The translations under genes were made by a program, and so were the position numbers. 48,771 nucleotides of DNA from JAJZQH01 sp041658465 (GTDB lineage Bacteria > UBA10199 > 2-02-FULL-44-16 > JAAZCA01): positions 1 through 48,771 of the forward strand of contig JBBAAC010000002.1 of NCBI GenBank assembly GCA_041658465.1, read 5' to 3'. Below are positions 24,095 through 31,718 of this stretch, one piece after another. Numbering within the stretch: position 1 is the first letter of the stretch; every line of letters begins with the position of its first letter. The notes beneath the pieces were generated by a model. That model searched no databases. It was given only the letters and a program-made list of their open reading frames with translations, and was not told the origin of the DNA.

Positions 24095-24129
24095 CAAAAA
24101 ATGATCCACTCCCTAAAGAAGTGGATCAT
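24095..24129 (-). terminator. Rho-independent terminator of trxA
   Basis: TGATCCACT (24102-24110) and AGTGGATCA (24120-24128) form a nine-base-pair stem around a nine-base loop. Read on the minus strand the stem is followed by a run of T (24096-24101). It lies about 35 bases past the trxA stop. Confidence 0.8.
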
Positions 24130-24162
24130 ATATACCAGCTAATTCATCGCAAAATAATACCA

Positions 24163-24489
24163 TTACACATGACGCTTGATGAGGTCGTCGATGGCTCCCT
24201 TGGGGACATTTCCGATGAGCTGGCCCACGTTCTGGCCGGCCTTGAAAAAGAGGATCGTGGGGATGCTGCGGATCCCGAACTGCCCTGCCACCGTGGGGTT
24301 GCCATCCACATCGAGCTTGCAAACCTTGACCTTGCCTGAGTGCTCATTCGCGACTGCCTCGATGGTAGGTGCCAACGCACGACACGGACCGCACCACGCA
24401 GCCCAGAAATCCACGAGCACCGGGACCGGCGCATCCAGGACCTCCTGCTTGAAGTTCGCATCGCTCACTTCGACCACGTTTCCAGCCAT
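24163..24489 (-). CDS. trxA: Thioredoxin
   Basis: Cytosolic dithiol-disulfide reductant, 108 residues. The active site WCGPC lies in LVDFWAAWCGPCRALAP, with the conserved cis-proline in RSIPTILFF and the C-terminal GNVPKGAIDDLI. The ATG at 24489 has AAGGGGGTG a few bases upstream; an upstream in-frame ATG adds six unconserved residues. It stands alone, with its own terminator and a repeat-filled gap separating it from rodA. Confidence 0.96.
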   Translation of the reverse strand: MAGNVVEVSDANFKQEVLDAPVPVLVDFWAAWCGPCRALAPTIEAVANEHSGKVKVCKLDVDGNPTVAGQFGIRSIPTILFFKAGQNVGQLIGNVPKGAIDDLIKRHV

Positions 24490-24562
24490 GTCACCCCCTT
24501 GAATCAATAATAATCGACCTTTTCCGTAACGAAAACACTCCGAAATGGCAAGCGATTTCAGC

Positions 24563-24657
24563 CAGTGACTGGTGACTAGTAATTGGTGTGAATGACTGGA
24601 CCTACCTCCCCTAGCCCCTCCTTACAAAGGAGGGGAGCTTTCCCTTCACTAGTCACG
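24563..24657. repeat. Composite inverted array between trxA and rodA
   Basis: The outer arms GTGACTAGT (24572-24580) and ACTAGTCAC (24648-24656) belong to the TGATTAGTGA family. Nested inside is a CCCCTCCTT-ACA-AAGGAGGGG hairpin (24615-24635) of the CT-rich family. Two otherwise separate motif families are thus stacked in one gap. The array lies a few bases past the rodA stop. Confidence 0.8.
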
Positions 24658-24661
24658 GCAG

Positions 24662-25771
24662 TTAGAACATGAACCTCTTCATATGGATGCTGAACAGCAT
24701 GCCGAGCGAGACCAGTATCGCCACCATCGACGAGCCGCCGTAGCTCATGAGCGGAAGCGTAACGCCGGTGAGCGGCATTAAGCCCAGCACGCCGCCCAAA
24801 TTTATGGTGATCTGCCAGAAGAGAAGCGCCACCACCCCCATGGCGACGAACGCGCCGAAGCGGTCGCGGGCCTTTGACGCTATCTCGATCCCCATCATTA
24901 ATAGTGCCGTGTAAAGACTCAATACTATGATCGATCCCACGAACCCCCACTCCTCCGCAAATACGGGGAATATGAAATCCGTATGGCGCTCCGGCAAATA
25001 CCTGAGCTTGTTGATATTGCCTTTGAGGTAACCCTTGCCAAACAGCTTGCCCGAGCCCACCGCTATCTTCGACTGCACAAGGTGATAGCCGCTGCCGCGC
25101 ACATCCGCCTCGGGGTTGAAGAAGCTGAAGATGCGGTTGCGCTGATATTCTTTGAGGCCGAACGTATAGAAACCGCCTGCAGCTATGATCGCCACGATAG
25201 CGCACGCTATGAGCGTCCGACGCCGCACCTTTGCGAACATGGCCAACGAGATAAATATAAGGATGAGGAAGAGCGAGGTCCCGAGATCGCCCTGCATGAT
25301 GATGAGGGCAAACGGCACGAGCATCGCAAGCCCCGGCCGCCACAGGTCTGTGAGCGAGTAGCCGTCCGGGCTTGGATGGTCAGAGAAGAATTTGGCCGCG
25401 ATCAGGATATATGCGATCTTTGCAAACTCGGCCGGCTGCAGAGTGAAAGGCCCGATCTTGAGCCACCCGTGCGTCCCGCGTATCGCCGAACCCATGATGA
25501 TCGAGAGGACCAGGAGGACGCATACCACCGCATAGAACGGGACCGCCATACGCTGGAAGACCCTGTAATCGCTTATGATAACAAAGAACATGAGTACGAC
25601 GCCGATAATTGACCAAACGAGCTGCGACCAGAATAGCGATGTGGATCCCCCCTCGCCCCAGAAATAGACCGCGCTGTAGAGGTTCACGAGCCCAATCCCC
25701 AGGAGCAGGAACACCACGGTGGCAAGTGGCCAATTGAATCCTTCGGTGTACTTTCGCGGAATGCCCTTCAT
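24662..25771 (-). CDS. rodA: Rod-shape peptidoglycan polymerase RodA
   Basis: SEDS-family glycosyltransferase that polymerises lipid II for side-wall growth with PBP2. The 369 residues contain about ten membrane segments. Family motifs: GSAIRGTHGWLKIGPFTLQP, the catalytic-region acidic residue in MQGDLGTSL, the large periplasmic loop GSGYHLVQSKIAVGSGK, ERHTDFIFPVFAEEWGF and LPLMSYGGSSM. The start codon overlaps the mrdA stop as ATGA, so the transpeptidase and polymerase are coupled. Confidence 0.96.
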   Translation of the reverse strand: MKGIPRKYTEGFNWPLATVVFLLLGIGLVNLYSAVYFWGEGGSTSLFWSQLVWSIIGVVLMFFVIISDYRVFQRMAVPFYAVVCVLLVLSIIMGSAIRGTHGWLKIGPFTLQPAEFAKIAYILIAAKFFSDHPSPDGYSLTDLWRPGLAMLVPFALIIMQGDLGTSLFLILIFISLAMFAKVRRRTLIACAIVAIIAAGGFYTFGLKEYQRNRIFSFFNPEADVRGSGYHLVQSKIAVGSGKLFGKGYLKGNINKLRYLPERHTDFIFPVFAEEWGFVGSIIVLSLYTALLMMGIEIASKARDRFGAFVAMGVVALLFWQITINLGGVLGLMPLTGVTLPLMSYGGSSMVAILVSLGMLFSIHMKRFMF

Positions 25772-27720
25772 CTATCGCTCGCCTCCCCTGCGGAATTGCC
25801 TGAGACGCTCTTCCACAGCTCCAGCGCGGAGCGCTCGCCCGACTCACCCTGCCCTGCGGTCCCGTGCACTATATCGTGATAGCGCTGCATCATGGCGCCC
25901 ACGATCGGGGCCGCGGCCGCGGCTCCGAACCCTCCGTGCTCCACCACCACGGCCATCGCGATTTCAGGGACATCCGTGGGCGAGAAGCCGATGAACCATG
26001 CGTGATCCTTGCAAATGTCGCTGCGGCATACCGCATTGCCGTCGAGCTGGATCACCTGCGCGGTCCCGGTCTTTCCGCCCATTGAGACCTTGTACGTCGA
26101 GAGCCTGTGCGCCGTACCGCCGGCCTCATTCACAACGCCGACCATGCCGGACTTCACGGTCTCAAGCACCTTTGGATCTATCGCAATCCGCTTCTCCTCA
26201 GGCGGCGTCCACTTGTAAGTGAGATTTGCATCGACATCGTATGCCTCATCCACGAGATGCAGTTGTATCTCCTTGCCGCCGTTCGCGATATGCGCCGCGA
26301 GCATGGCGTTCTGGATCGGCGTGACCACGTCGTAGCCCTGTCCGACAGAGATAGAGAGGTCCTCGCCCTTCTGCCACGGCACGCCGAACCGCTTCTCCTT
26401 CCACTCGGATGTCGGCATTAGACCGTCGCGCTCTCCGGCAAGCGGCACCCCTGTCTTGTGGCCGAGCCCCAGGAGGTTCGCATACTTGGCGATTCGATCC
26501 ACTCCGAGACGTAGCCCCATATTATAGAAGAAGACGTCGCACGAAGAGACGATGGCGCGGTGTATGTCGATCGCGCCGTGCCCTCCCTTTGCCCAGCAAT
26601 GATAGGGCCTGCCGCCGTAGACGAGGGCGCCGCCGCATATGACCTTTTCATCCGGCTTCACTACGCCCTCGGAGAGGGCTGCCGTCGCGGTGACGATCTT
26701 GAACGTGGAGCCCGGAGGATAGCCTCCCTGTATCGCGCGGTTCAGGAGATATTTCTCAGGCGCGCCTGCGATCTGGTTCCAGTACTGTGTGCCGTCCGGC
26801 CCTGCCAACCGATTGAGATCATATGAAGGCGAGCTGAACATGGCTAGCACAGCGCCGTCGCGCGGGTCGATCGCCACCACAGCTCCCTTGCGGTCGCCAT
26901 AAAGGTCGCGCGCCAGTTCCTGCAGATCGCGATCCAGCGTGAGTTTCAGGGACTGACCCGCCACGGCGTAGTGCTGGACGAGCTGCGACGCTATACCTTC
27001 GTAGTCGACCTCGCGGCCCACCGCGTCCACCACGTGCTCCTCGTATCCGTCCTGACCGCGCAGCTCGCGGTCCCATTGTTCCTCAAGGCCGCGGATGCCC
27101 ACCGTATCTCCAATGTGGTAAATGCCGGGGTGTTTCTCGCGCTCCGCCTCGAGTCGTTCCGGGTTGATCTCGCGTACGTATCCGAGCACGTGAGTCGCTA
27201 TGTTCGACTCCGGGTAAGTCCTCTCATATCGAACTTCAACGTCCACGCCGCGCAGGTCGAATGGATCGCGCTTGTCGTACCAGGGATTCTTATGGGAACG
27301 AATGAGAGCAACTGCCTCCATCGTCGCGTCCTTCTCGATCACAAGTGGCTGGTACGACGGCTGAAGCCTGCGCTTCTCCCAAGCCGCCTCTATATCGCTT
27401 CGGGGGATGGCGAGAAGGCGCGAGAGCGAATTCATCATGCCATCCGGATCGACTACATATTGCGGCACAGCCACGACATTGAAGGAAGGACGGTTATCCA
27501 CCAGCACTTGACCGCGGCGGTCGAATATCATGCCTCGCACGGCGGGCACGCGGATCGCCTTGATGCTGTTCTCAGTCGAGAAGAAGTGATAAAAGTTGCC
27601 GCGTATGACCTGCAGGTAATAGAGTCGCGCGGCGACGACCAGAAAAAGGAGTAGCACCGCGATATACGCGTACTTGAATCGATGCTCGATATCCTGTGTG
27701 TATTCTTGAACTAGTCTCAT
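25768..27720 (-). CDS. mrdA: Penicillin-binding protein 2
   Basis: Class B transpeptidase that cross-links side-wall peptidoglycan with RodA. It has about 650 residues, one N-terminal membrane anchor (YAYIAVLLLFLVVAARLYYL), a pedestal and dimerisation domain, then the transpeptidase domain with SxxK as STFK in GYPPGSTFKIV, a second motif around SSCDVFFYN and KTG in GGKTGTAQV. I use the ATG at 27720; the sequence just before it is the AT-rich array (GGATTTGGAATTT), which also provides the only purine-rich stretch near the start, so initiation signals may be repeat-derived. Confidence 0.95.
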   Translation of the reverse strand: MRLVQEYTQDIEHRFKYAYIAVLLLFLVVAARLYYLQVIRGNFYHFFSTENSIKAIRVPAVRGMIFDRRGQVLVDNRPSFNVVAVPQYVVDPDGMMNSLSRLLAIPRSDIEAAWEKRRLQPSYQPLVIEKDATMEAVALIRSHKNPWYDKRDPFDLRGVDVEVRYERTYPESNIATHVLGYVREINPERLEAEREKHPGIYHIGDTVGIRGLEEQWDRELRGQDGYEEHVVDAVGREVDYEGIASQLVQHYAVAGQSLKLTLDRDLQELARDLYGDRKGAVVAIDPRDGAVLAMFSSPSYDLNRLAGPDGTQYWNQIAGAPEKYLLNRAIQGGYPPGSTFKIVTATAALSEGVVKPDEKVICGGALVYGGRPYHCWAKGGHGAIDIHRAIVSSCDVFFYNMGLRLGVDRIAKYANLLGLGHKTGVPLAGERDGLMPTSEWKEKRFGVPWQKGEDLSISVGQGYDVVTPIQNAMLAAHIANGGKEIQLHLVDEAYDVDANLTYKWTPPEEKRIAIDPKVLETVKSGMVGVVNEAGGTAHRLSTYKVSMGGKTGTAQVIQLDGNAVCRSDICKDHAWFIGFSPTDVPEIAMAVVVEHGGFGAAAAAPIVGAMMQRYHDIVHGTAGQGESGERSALELWKSVSGNSAGEASDR

Positions 27721-27875
27721 AAATTCCAAATCCTAAATCCAAAATCCAAATGCCTAAACAAATCCTAATGACCAATGACGAATGACCAAACAAATCTCAA
27801 TGGCGACATTATCTGGGCATTTTGATTTAGTCATTGGACATTGTTTAGATATTTGGATTTAGTCATTAGTCATTT
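27721..27875. repeat. AT-rich inverted array between mrdA and mreD
   Basis: Left part AATTCCAAATCCTAAATCC and similar steps; the right part (about 27826-27875) carries their loose reverse complements (GATTTAGTCATTGGACATTG). It mixes AATCCTAAA steps with AATGACCAATGACGAATGACC steps, and fills the whole gap from start codon to stop codon. The relative at 12350-12496 uses the same AATCCTAAA core. Confidence 0.8.
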
Positions 27876-28409
27876 TTATTTCGGCATCTCACGCCACTGC
27901 AGCCCCTTGGGCTTGCGAATCTTCTCCCAGGTAAGACCCCAATAACGCGTGAGCAGCGGGACGATAAAAAGGCCGCCCGCTGCGTCGAGGAGCGCCTGCG
28001 CAGGGGCGCGTTCGATCATGATCCCGGGCACGGTCATCTTTCCGGTCGATACCATCATGACGAGCGCGCACACGAATTTGTCGAGGAGGCTTAAGATCGC
28101 CACCCAGAAGAGCAGCGCGATCCCCTCCTGGAACGAGATCTTCGCGATGATGGCGCGCACGAAAGAATAGATGACTAGGTACGAGAGAACGGACATGCCG
28201 AACGGCCCGCCCGATGAAACGTCCACAAGTATGCCGTAGAACACGATCACCGGCACCGCCATGCGCCGCTCCTGATAGAACGAGAGAGCAGCCACTGCAG
28301 GTATGATGAGGTCAAACCGAAGCATCTGCGCGGGCCAGCCGGCAAGAAATGTGGTCTCGAACACGACCGCAGCGAGCCCATAGGCTGCCATGAGTAGAAA
28401 GAAGCGCAT
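27876..28409 (-). CDS. mreD: Rod shape-determining protein MreD
   Basis: A 177-residue inner-membrane protein with about five to six hydrophobic segments (MRFFLLMAAYGLAAVVF, ALLFWVAILSLLDKFVCALV), and the family-typical FYGILVDVSSGGPFGMSVLSYL. It works with MreC to connect MreB filaments to wall synthesis. Its ATG follows the mreC stop with no intervening base, so coupling is likely. Primary sequence in this family is weakly conserved; context makes the call secure. Confidence 0.9.
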   Translation of the reverse strand: MRFFLLMAAYGLAAVVFETTFLAGWPAQMLRFDLIIPAVAALSFYQERRMAVPVIVFYGILVDVSSGGPFGMSVLSYLVIYSFVRAIIAKISFQEGIALLFWVAILSLLDKFVCALVMMVSTGKMTVPGIMIERAPAQALLDAAGGLFIVPLLTRYWGLTWEKIRKPKGLQWREMPK

Positions 28410-29282
28410 CTACCGCTCCATAGCGAAGTCCGGCGAGGACTGCTCAGCAGTGCTGAGGATGACCAGCACCTCCTGCAACTCTGCCATGTTCTCGAACGGG
28501 ATAATATTTGCCTCCGTGAAGACGCCGTAGCGCGATGCGGAGATATCGGTCACAGTCCCGATCGGAATGCCGGCCGGAAAGACCCTGTCCAGCCCGGAGG
28601 TTACAACCACGTCGCCGTCGCGAATGTCGCTCACGCGCCTTAAGTACTCAAGCCTCGCAATGTAGAAGCCGGTCTTGAGCTCGGTGCGCCATGCGGCACC
28701 CTGGACCACGCCGCGCGCTCGCGAGCGCTGCACCATAGCATCTATGGAGCTGTTGGGATCGGTGAGCAGGAGCACCCTCGAATATCCAGCCGTCACGGTG
28801 CCGACCCTGCCGACCAGGCCGCGGGGACCCAGCACGGCCATGAGCGGCTGCACGCCGTCGTTCGAGCCTTTGTCTATAGTTATGCTCTTGAATTCCGCAC
28901 GAGGATCGTTTGCTATGACCCTGGCTGCGGCGGTCTTCTGTGGGAGGGATTCCTTGTAGTCGAGCAGCGCGCGGAGCCTCTTGTTCTCTTCCTCGGTCTC
29001 GCCAAGCCTCATGAGCGAGCCCTCGAGTTCGGCGACGCGCCTGGAGAGTTGCGCCCGCTCCTCCTCCACGCCGATGAGCGACACATACCGCTGCCATGCG
29101 CCCTTGACTCCCCCGATGATGCCGCTCACAAACTGCTGCGGCGGAGAGACGAGGTTCCAGAACGCCTCTTCATACCACGGCGCACGGCGCATCTGCAGAG
29201 AGGTAAGCGAGAAAAAAATGAGCGCGAGTATGACGGGTATAATGAAGGGAAGAAGTCTTGTTTTTTTCTGGATCAGCGCCAT
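28410..29282 (-). CDS. mreC: Rod shape-determining protein MreC
   Basis: A 290-residue bitopic inner-membrane protein that organises the periplasmic elongation complex. It has one N-terminal membrane helix (LLPFIIPVILALIFFSLTSL), a coiled coil (RAQLSRRVAELEGSLMRLGE), then the double beta-barrel with GLVGRVGTVTAGYSRVLLLT and DVVVTSGLDRVFPAGIPIG. Start at 29282. The gap to mreB is fully occupied by a GTTCGTGCG-type array. Confidence 0.95.
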   Translation of the reverse strand: MALIQKKTRLLPFIIPVILALIFFSLTSLQMRRAPWYEEAFWNLVSPPQQFVSGIIGGVKGAWQRYVSLIGVEEERAQLSRRVAELEGSLMRLGETEEENKRLRALLDYKESLPQKTAAARVIANDPRAEFKSITIDKGSNDGVQPLMAVLGPRGLVGRVGTVTAGYSRVLLLTDPNSSIDAMVQRSRARGVVQGAAWRTELKTGFYIARLEYLRRVSDIRDGDVVVTSGLDRVFPAGIPIGTVTDISASRYGVFTEANIIPFENMAELQEVLVILSTAEQSSPDFAMER

Positions 29283-29389
29283 TAAAAACCCGTGCGATCG
29301 TGCGATAGTACGTTCGTGCGTTCGTAATACCTTGGACAGGTTTTACGATCGCACGAGAGTACGATCGCACCAACGCACGGTTTTGCGAT
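29283..29389. repeat. GTTCGTGCG-type inverted array between mreB and mreC
   Basis: The left half is CGTGCGATCGTGCGATAGT and CGTTCGTGCGTTCGT; the right half mirrors it (ACGATCGCACGAGAGTACG, ACCAACGCACGG). Steps of eight to ten bases recur with drift. It fills the gap from the mreC start codon to the mreB stop region. A single-armed relative lies at 34263-34291. Confidence 0.8.
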
Positions 29390-30424
29390 TCAGGTGACGG
29401 TGATGCCCCTGAATACGTCTAGCCGCTCCAGCGCCTTGCCCGAGCCAAGCACCACGCAGCTTAGTGGATCGTCTGCGACGATCACCGGCAACCCCGTCTC
29501 CTCGCGAAGCAGTATGTCGAGGTTGCGAAGCAGCGCGCCGCCGCCCGTGAGCACGATGCCGCGATCGACGATGTCAGCAGAGAGTTCAGGAGGCGTGCGC
29601 TCAAGCGTGATCTTCACGGCCTCCACGATTGCGTTCACAGGCTCGACGATTGCCTCGCGCACTTCCTCCGAGTGGATCTCGAGGGTCTTGGGCACGCCCG
29701 CCACGAGGTCTCGGCCCTTGATCTCCATGGAGCGGATCTCGCCGTCCGGATAAGCGGTGCCGATGGCAATCTTCACAGCCTCGGCCGTGCGCTCTCCGAT
29801 GAGCATGTTGTACTTGCGCTTGATGTAATGGATTATCGCCTCGTCCATCTTGTCGCCGGCGATGCGGATCGACTTTGAGAAGACGATGCCGGCGAGAGAG
29901 ATCACCGCGACTTCCGTGGTGCCGCCGCCGATGTCCACAACCATGTTGCCCGACGGCTCGGTGATCGGCAGCCCCGCTCCGATCGCAGCGGCCATAGGCT
30001 CCTCGATGAGATATACCTCGCGGGCACCCGCGCTCTCTGCGGATTCGCGCACCGCGCGCTTCTCCACCTCTGTGACTCCGAACGGGATGCAGACTATGAT
30101 GCGCGGCCTGATGAGCATCTTGCGATTGTGCGCCTTGCGTATGAAATAGCGCAGCATCGCCTCGGTCACCTCGAAGTCGGCGATAACGCCGTCCTTCATA
30201 GGGCGTATCGCCTCTATCGTACCGGCCGTGCGGCCCAGCATCTCTTTGGCCTCTTTGCCCACCGCGAGCACGCGCTTGATGCCGCGCTGGTCGCGCTGAA
30301 TAGCTACCACGGACGGCTCGGCGGCGACTATGCCTTTGCCCTTTACATAGACGAGGGTATTGGCAGTGCCGAGATCGATTGCGAGGTCGTTGGAGAAGAA
30401 CCCGAGTATTGGGTCTAAAATCAT
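29390..30424 (-). CDS. mreB: Rod shape-determining protein MreB (bacterial actin)
   Basis: A 344-residue actin-like ATPase forming membrane-bound filaments that guide side-wall synthesis. Motifs: phosphate 1 LAIDLGTANTLVYVKGKGI, connect-1 and phosphate 2 MVVDIGGGTTEVAVISL, adenosine site GIVLTGGGALLRNLD. The N-terminus (MILDPILGFFSNDLAI) is amphipathic and fits membrane contact. A GGGAG sits about 11 bases before the ATG. It is first in mreB-mreC-mreD-mrdA-rodA and divergent from the SurA/PpiD-like gene. Confidence 0.97.
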   Translation of the reverse strand: MILDPILGFFSNDLAIDLGTANTLVYVKGKGIVAAEPSVVAIQRDQRGIKRVLAVGKEAKEMLGRTAGTIEAIRPMKDGVIADFEVTEAMLRYFIRKAHNRKMLIRPRIIVCIPFGVTEVEKRAVRESAESAGAREVYLIEEPMAAAIGAGLPITEPSGNMVVDIGGGTTEVAVISLAGIVFSKSIRIAGDKMDEAIIHYIKRKYNMLIGERTAEAVKIAIGTAYPDGEIRSMEIKGRDLVAGVPKTLEIHSEEVREAIVEPVNAIVEAVKITLERTPPELSADIVDRGIVLTGGGALLRNLDILLREETGLPVIVADDPLSCVVLGSGKALERLDVFRGITVT

Positions 30425-30511
30425 AATTATCGATGCTCCCTAAATTTGTTTATGATGGATTGCTTGAAATTGTAAATTGAACGGCCCCGTCTAACAGGTC
30501 ACTTTTGAAAG

Positions 30512-30529
30512 ATCAACAAAATTGTTGAT
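30512..30529. promoter_or_regulatory. Operator-like palindrome between divergent mreB and the SurA/PpiD-like gene
   Basis: ATCAACAA (30512-30519) and TTGTTGAT (30522-30529) form a perfect eight-base inverted repeat around two bases. It lies about 90 bases from either start codon, the expected place for a shared operator. No regulator is identified, and the AT-rich context may also simply be promoter DNA. Confidence 0.4.
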
Positions 30530-30567
30530 TTATAAGAACTCATCAGGTAGGAGGCCGCAGGTCAAAC

Positions 30568-30596
30568 AGGGGCTAATACCCCTCCGACCACGGAGG
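30568..30596 (+). promoter_or_regulatory. Overlapping leader hairpins covering the ribosome binding site of the SurA/PpiD-like gene
   Basis: AGGGG (30568-30572) can pair with CCCCT (30579-30583). Alternatively CCTCCG (30581-30586) can pair with CGGAGG (30591-30596), which contains the GGAGG binding site of the gene starting at 30604. The hairpins share bases 30581-30583, so only one can form fully. This is the layout of a translation-control switch, though no ligand domain is recognised. Confidence 0.45.
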
Positions 30597-30603
30597 TCCT
30601 TTC

Positions 30604-31620
30604 ATGCTCGACGTCCTGCGAAAACATGCCTCATCCTGGCTCATAAAGCTCATCCTCGGGGCGATCGTTATCTCATTTGTCTTCTTTTTCGGCTACAGCT
30701 CGATGCGGAAGACCTCCCGAACAGGCAAGATCGGTGACGTGAGCGCGGTCGCCAGCGTAAACGGGTCCCCCATCCCCACGCCCGAGTACCAGTTCTTCCT
30801 TGACCGCAACTACGAGAGGCTTCGCGCATCGTTCCAGGGCAAGGAGATGCCGGAATTCGGCCGCAAGATGGCTGAATCAGCGACCATGCAGCAGATGGTG
30901 GGCAGGGAGCTTGCGCAGCAGGAAGCGGATGCGATGGGCATTGTCATCCCGGATGCGGAGCTGGCGGATGCCATCAGAAGCACCCCGGCGGCGCAGAAGG
31001 ACGGCGAGTTCGATCCCATCCATTATAAGCATGAGTTTCTTCCCTACTTCAGGAATCGTTTTGGCCTGGATTACGAGCGGCTGATCCTGCAGGACCTCCG
31101 CTCTCAGGCCCTGGAATCCACGTTCCAGAACGTGGATCGCGATATCGCGAAAAAGGAGCTGGAGGCCCAAACCGACAACGGGTCGTGGACATTCGAGGTC
31201 GTAGTATTCGATCCGAAGGCGATGACCGAATCCGGTGCCGTCAAGTCGCCAGAGGAAGCGACCCAGGCGGCACAGATGCTCATCTCCGCTGATCCGCGCT
31301 CATGGAAAGGCATGCTGACCCCGCTAAAGCTCGCCGCAAAGAAAGTCGGGCCAATTTCGGTTCGAGAGCGCGCAGGGATACTCGAAGGCCAGGGGACGTT
31401 TGAAGACTATAAGAATATCTTCATGCTCACGAAGGAGCATCCGGTCATAGGCAAGCCCATCGAGCGCAGCGGCAAATTCTACGTCGTGCACCTGGTCGAG
31501 ATGGTCAAGCCTGGAAAGGCCTCTGCCGGCCCGTGGCCGGGGAGCGAATTTTTCCGCGCGTGGATGATGAAAATGGCCGAGAAGGCAAAGGTCGTGAGCT
31601 ATCTCAAGGAAGAAAAGTGA
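30604..31620 (+). CDS. Membrane-anchored SurA/PpiD-like periplasmic chaperone
   Basis: A 338-residue protein with a short cytoplasmic start, one membrane anchor (LIKLILGAIVISFVFFFGYS, about residues 13-32) and a periplasmic SurA_N-type chaperone domain (VASVNGSPIPTPEYQFFLDR, MQQMVGRELAQQEADAMGI, then IPDAELADAI). The C-terminal part (GILEGQGTFEDYKNIFML, KFYVVHLVEM) resembles the edges of a parvulin domain, but I cannot find its catalytic core, so it may be a chaperone without isomerase activity. A GGAGG lies seven bases before the ATG and can be hidden in a hairpin. It is divergent from mreB, and probably assists outer-membrane or exported protein folding. Confidence 0.8.
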   Translation: MLDVLRKHASSWLIKLILGAIVISFVFFFGYSSMRKTSRTGKIGDVSAVASVNGSPIPTPEYQFFLDRNYERLRASFQGKEMPEFGRKMAESATMQQMVGRELAQQEADAMGIVIPDAELADAIRSTPAAQKDGEFDPIHYKHEFLPYFRNRFGLDYERLILQDLRSQALESTFQNVDRDIAKKELEAQTDNGSWTFEVVVFDPKAMTESGAVKSPEEATQAAQMLISADPRSWKGMLTPLKLAAKKVGPISVRERAGILEGQGTFEDYKNIFMLTKEHPVIGKPIERSGKFYVVHLVEMVKPGKASAGPWPGSEFFRAWMMKMAEKAKVVSYLKEEK

Positions 31621-31707
31621 ACGGTCGGGGAGCATCCTCGACCGTTCATCCTGAGCGAAGCCCCGCTGATGCCCTTGACACATTATCGGGGCGGAGTCGA
31701 AGGATCC
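31621..31707. repeat. Hairpin and TCATCCTGAGCGAAG-type palindrome
   Basis: TGAACGGTCG at the stop codon of the upstream gene (from 31618) pairs with CGACCGTTCA (about 31639-31648). Then TCATCCTGAGCGAAGCCCCG (31647-31666) faces CGGGGCGGAGTCGAAGGATC (from 31687), pairing through GCCCCG/CGGGGC. The outer words TCATCCTGAGCGAAG and GTCGAAGGATC recur at 35893-35917. It may terminate the upstream transcript, but there is no T-run. Confidence 0.65.
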
Positions 31708-31718
31708 AATTTCCCGCG

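Noticed and set aside
31533..31718. Longer CCA-adding enzyme starting inside the upstream gene
   Set aside because: The extra 62 codons cross the previous stop and a palindrome and match nothing; the conserved enzyme begins at 31719.
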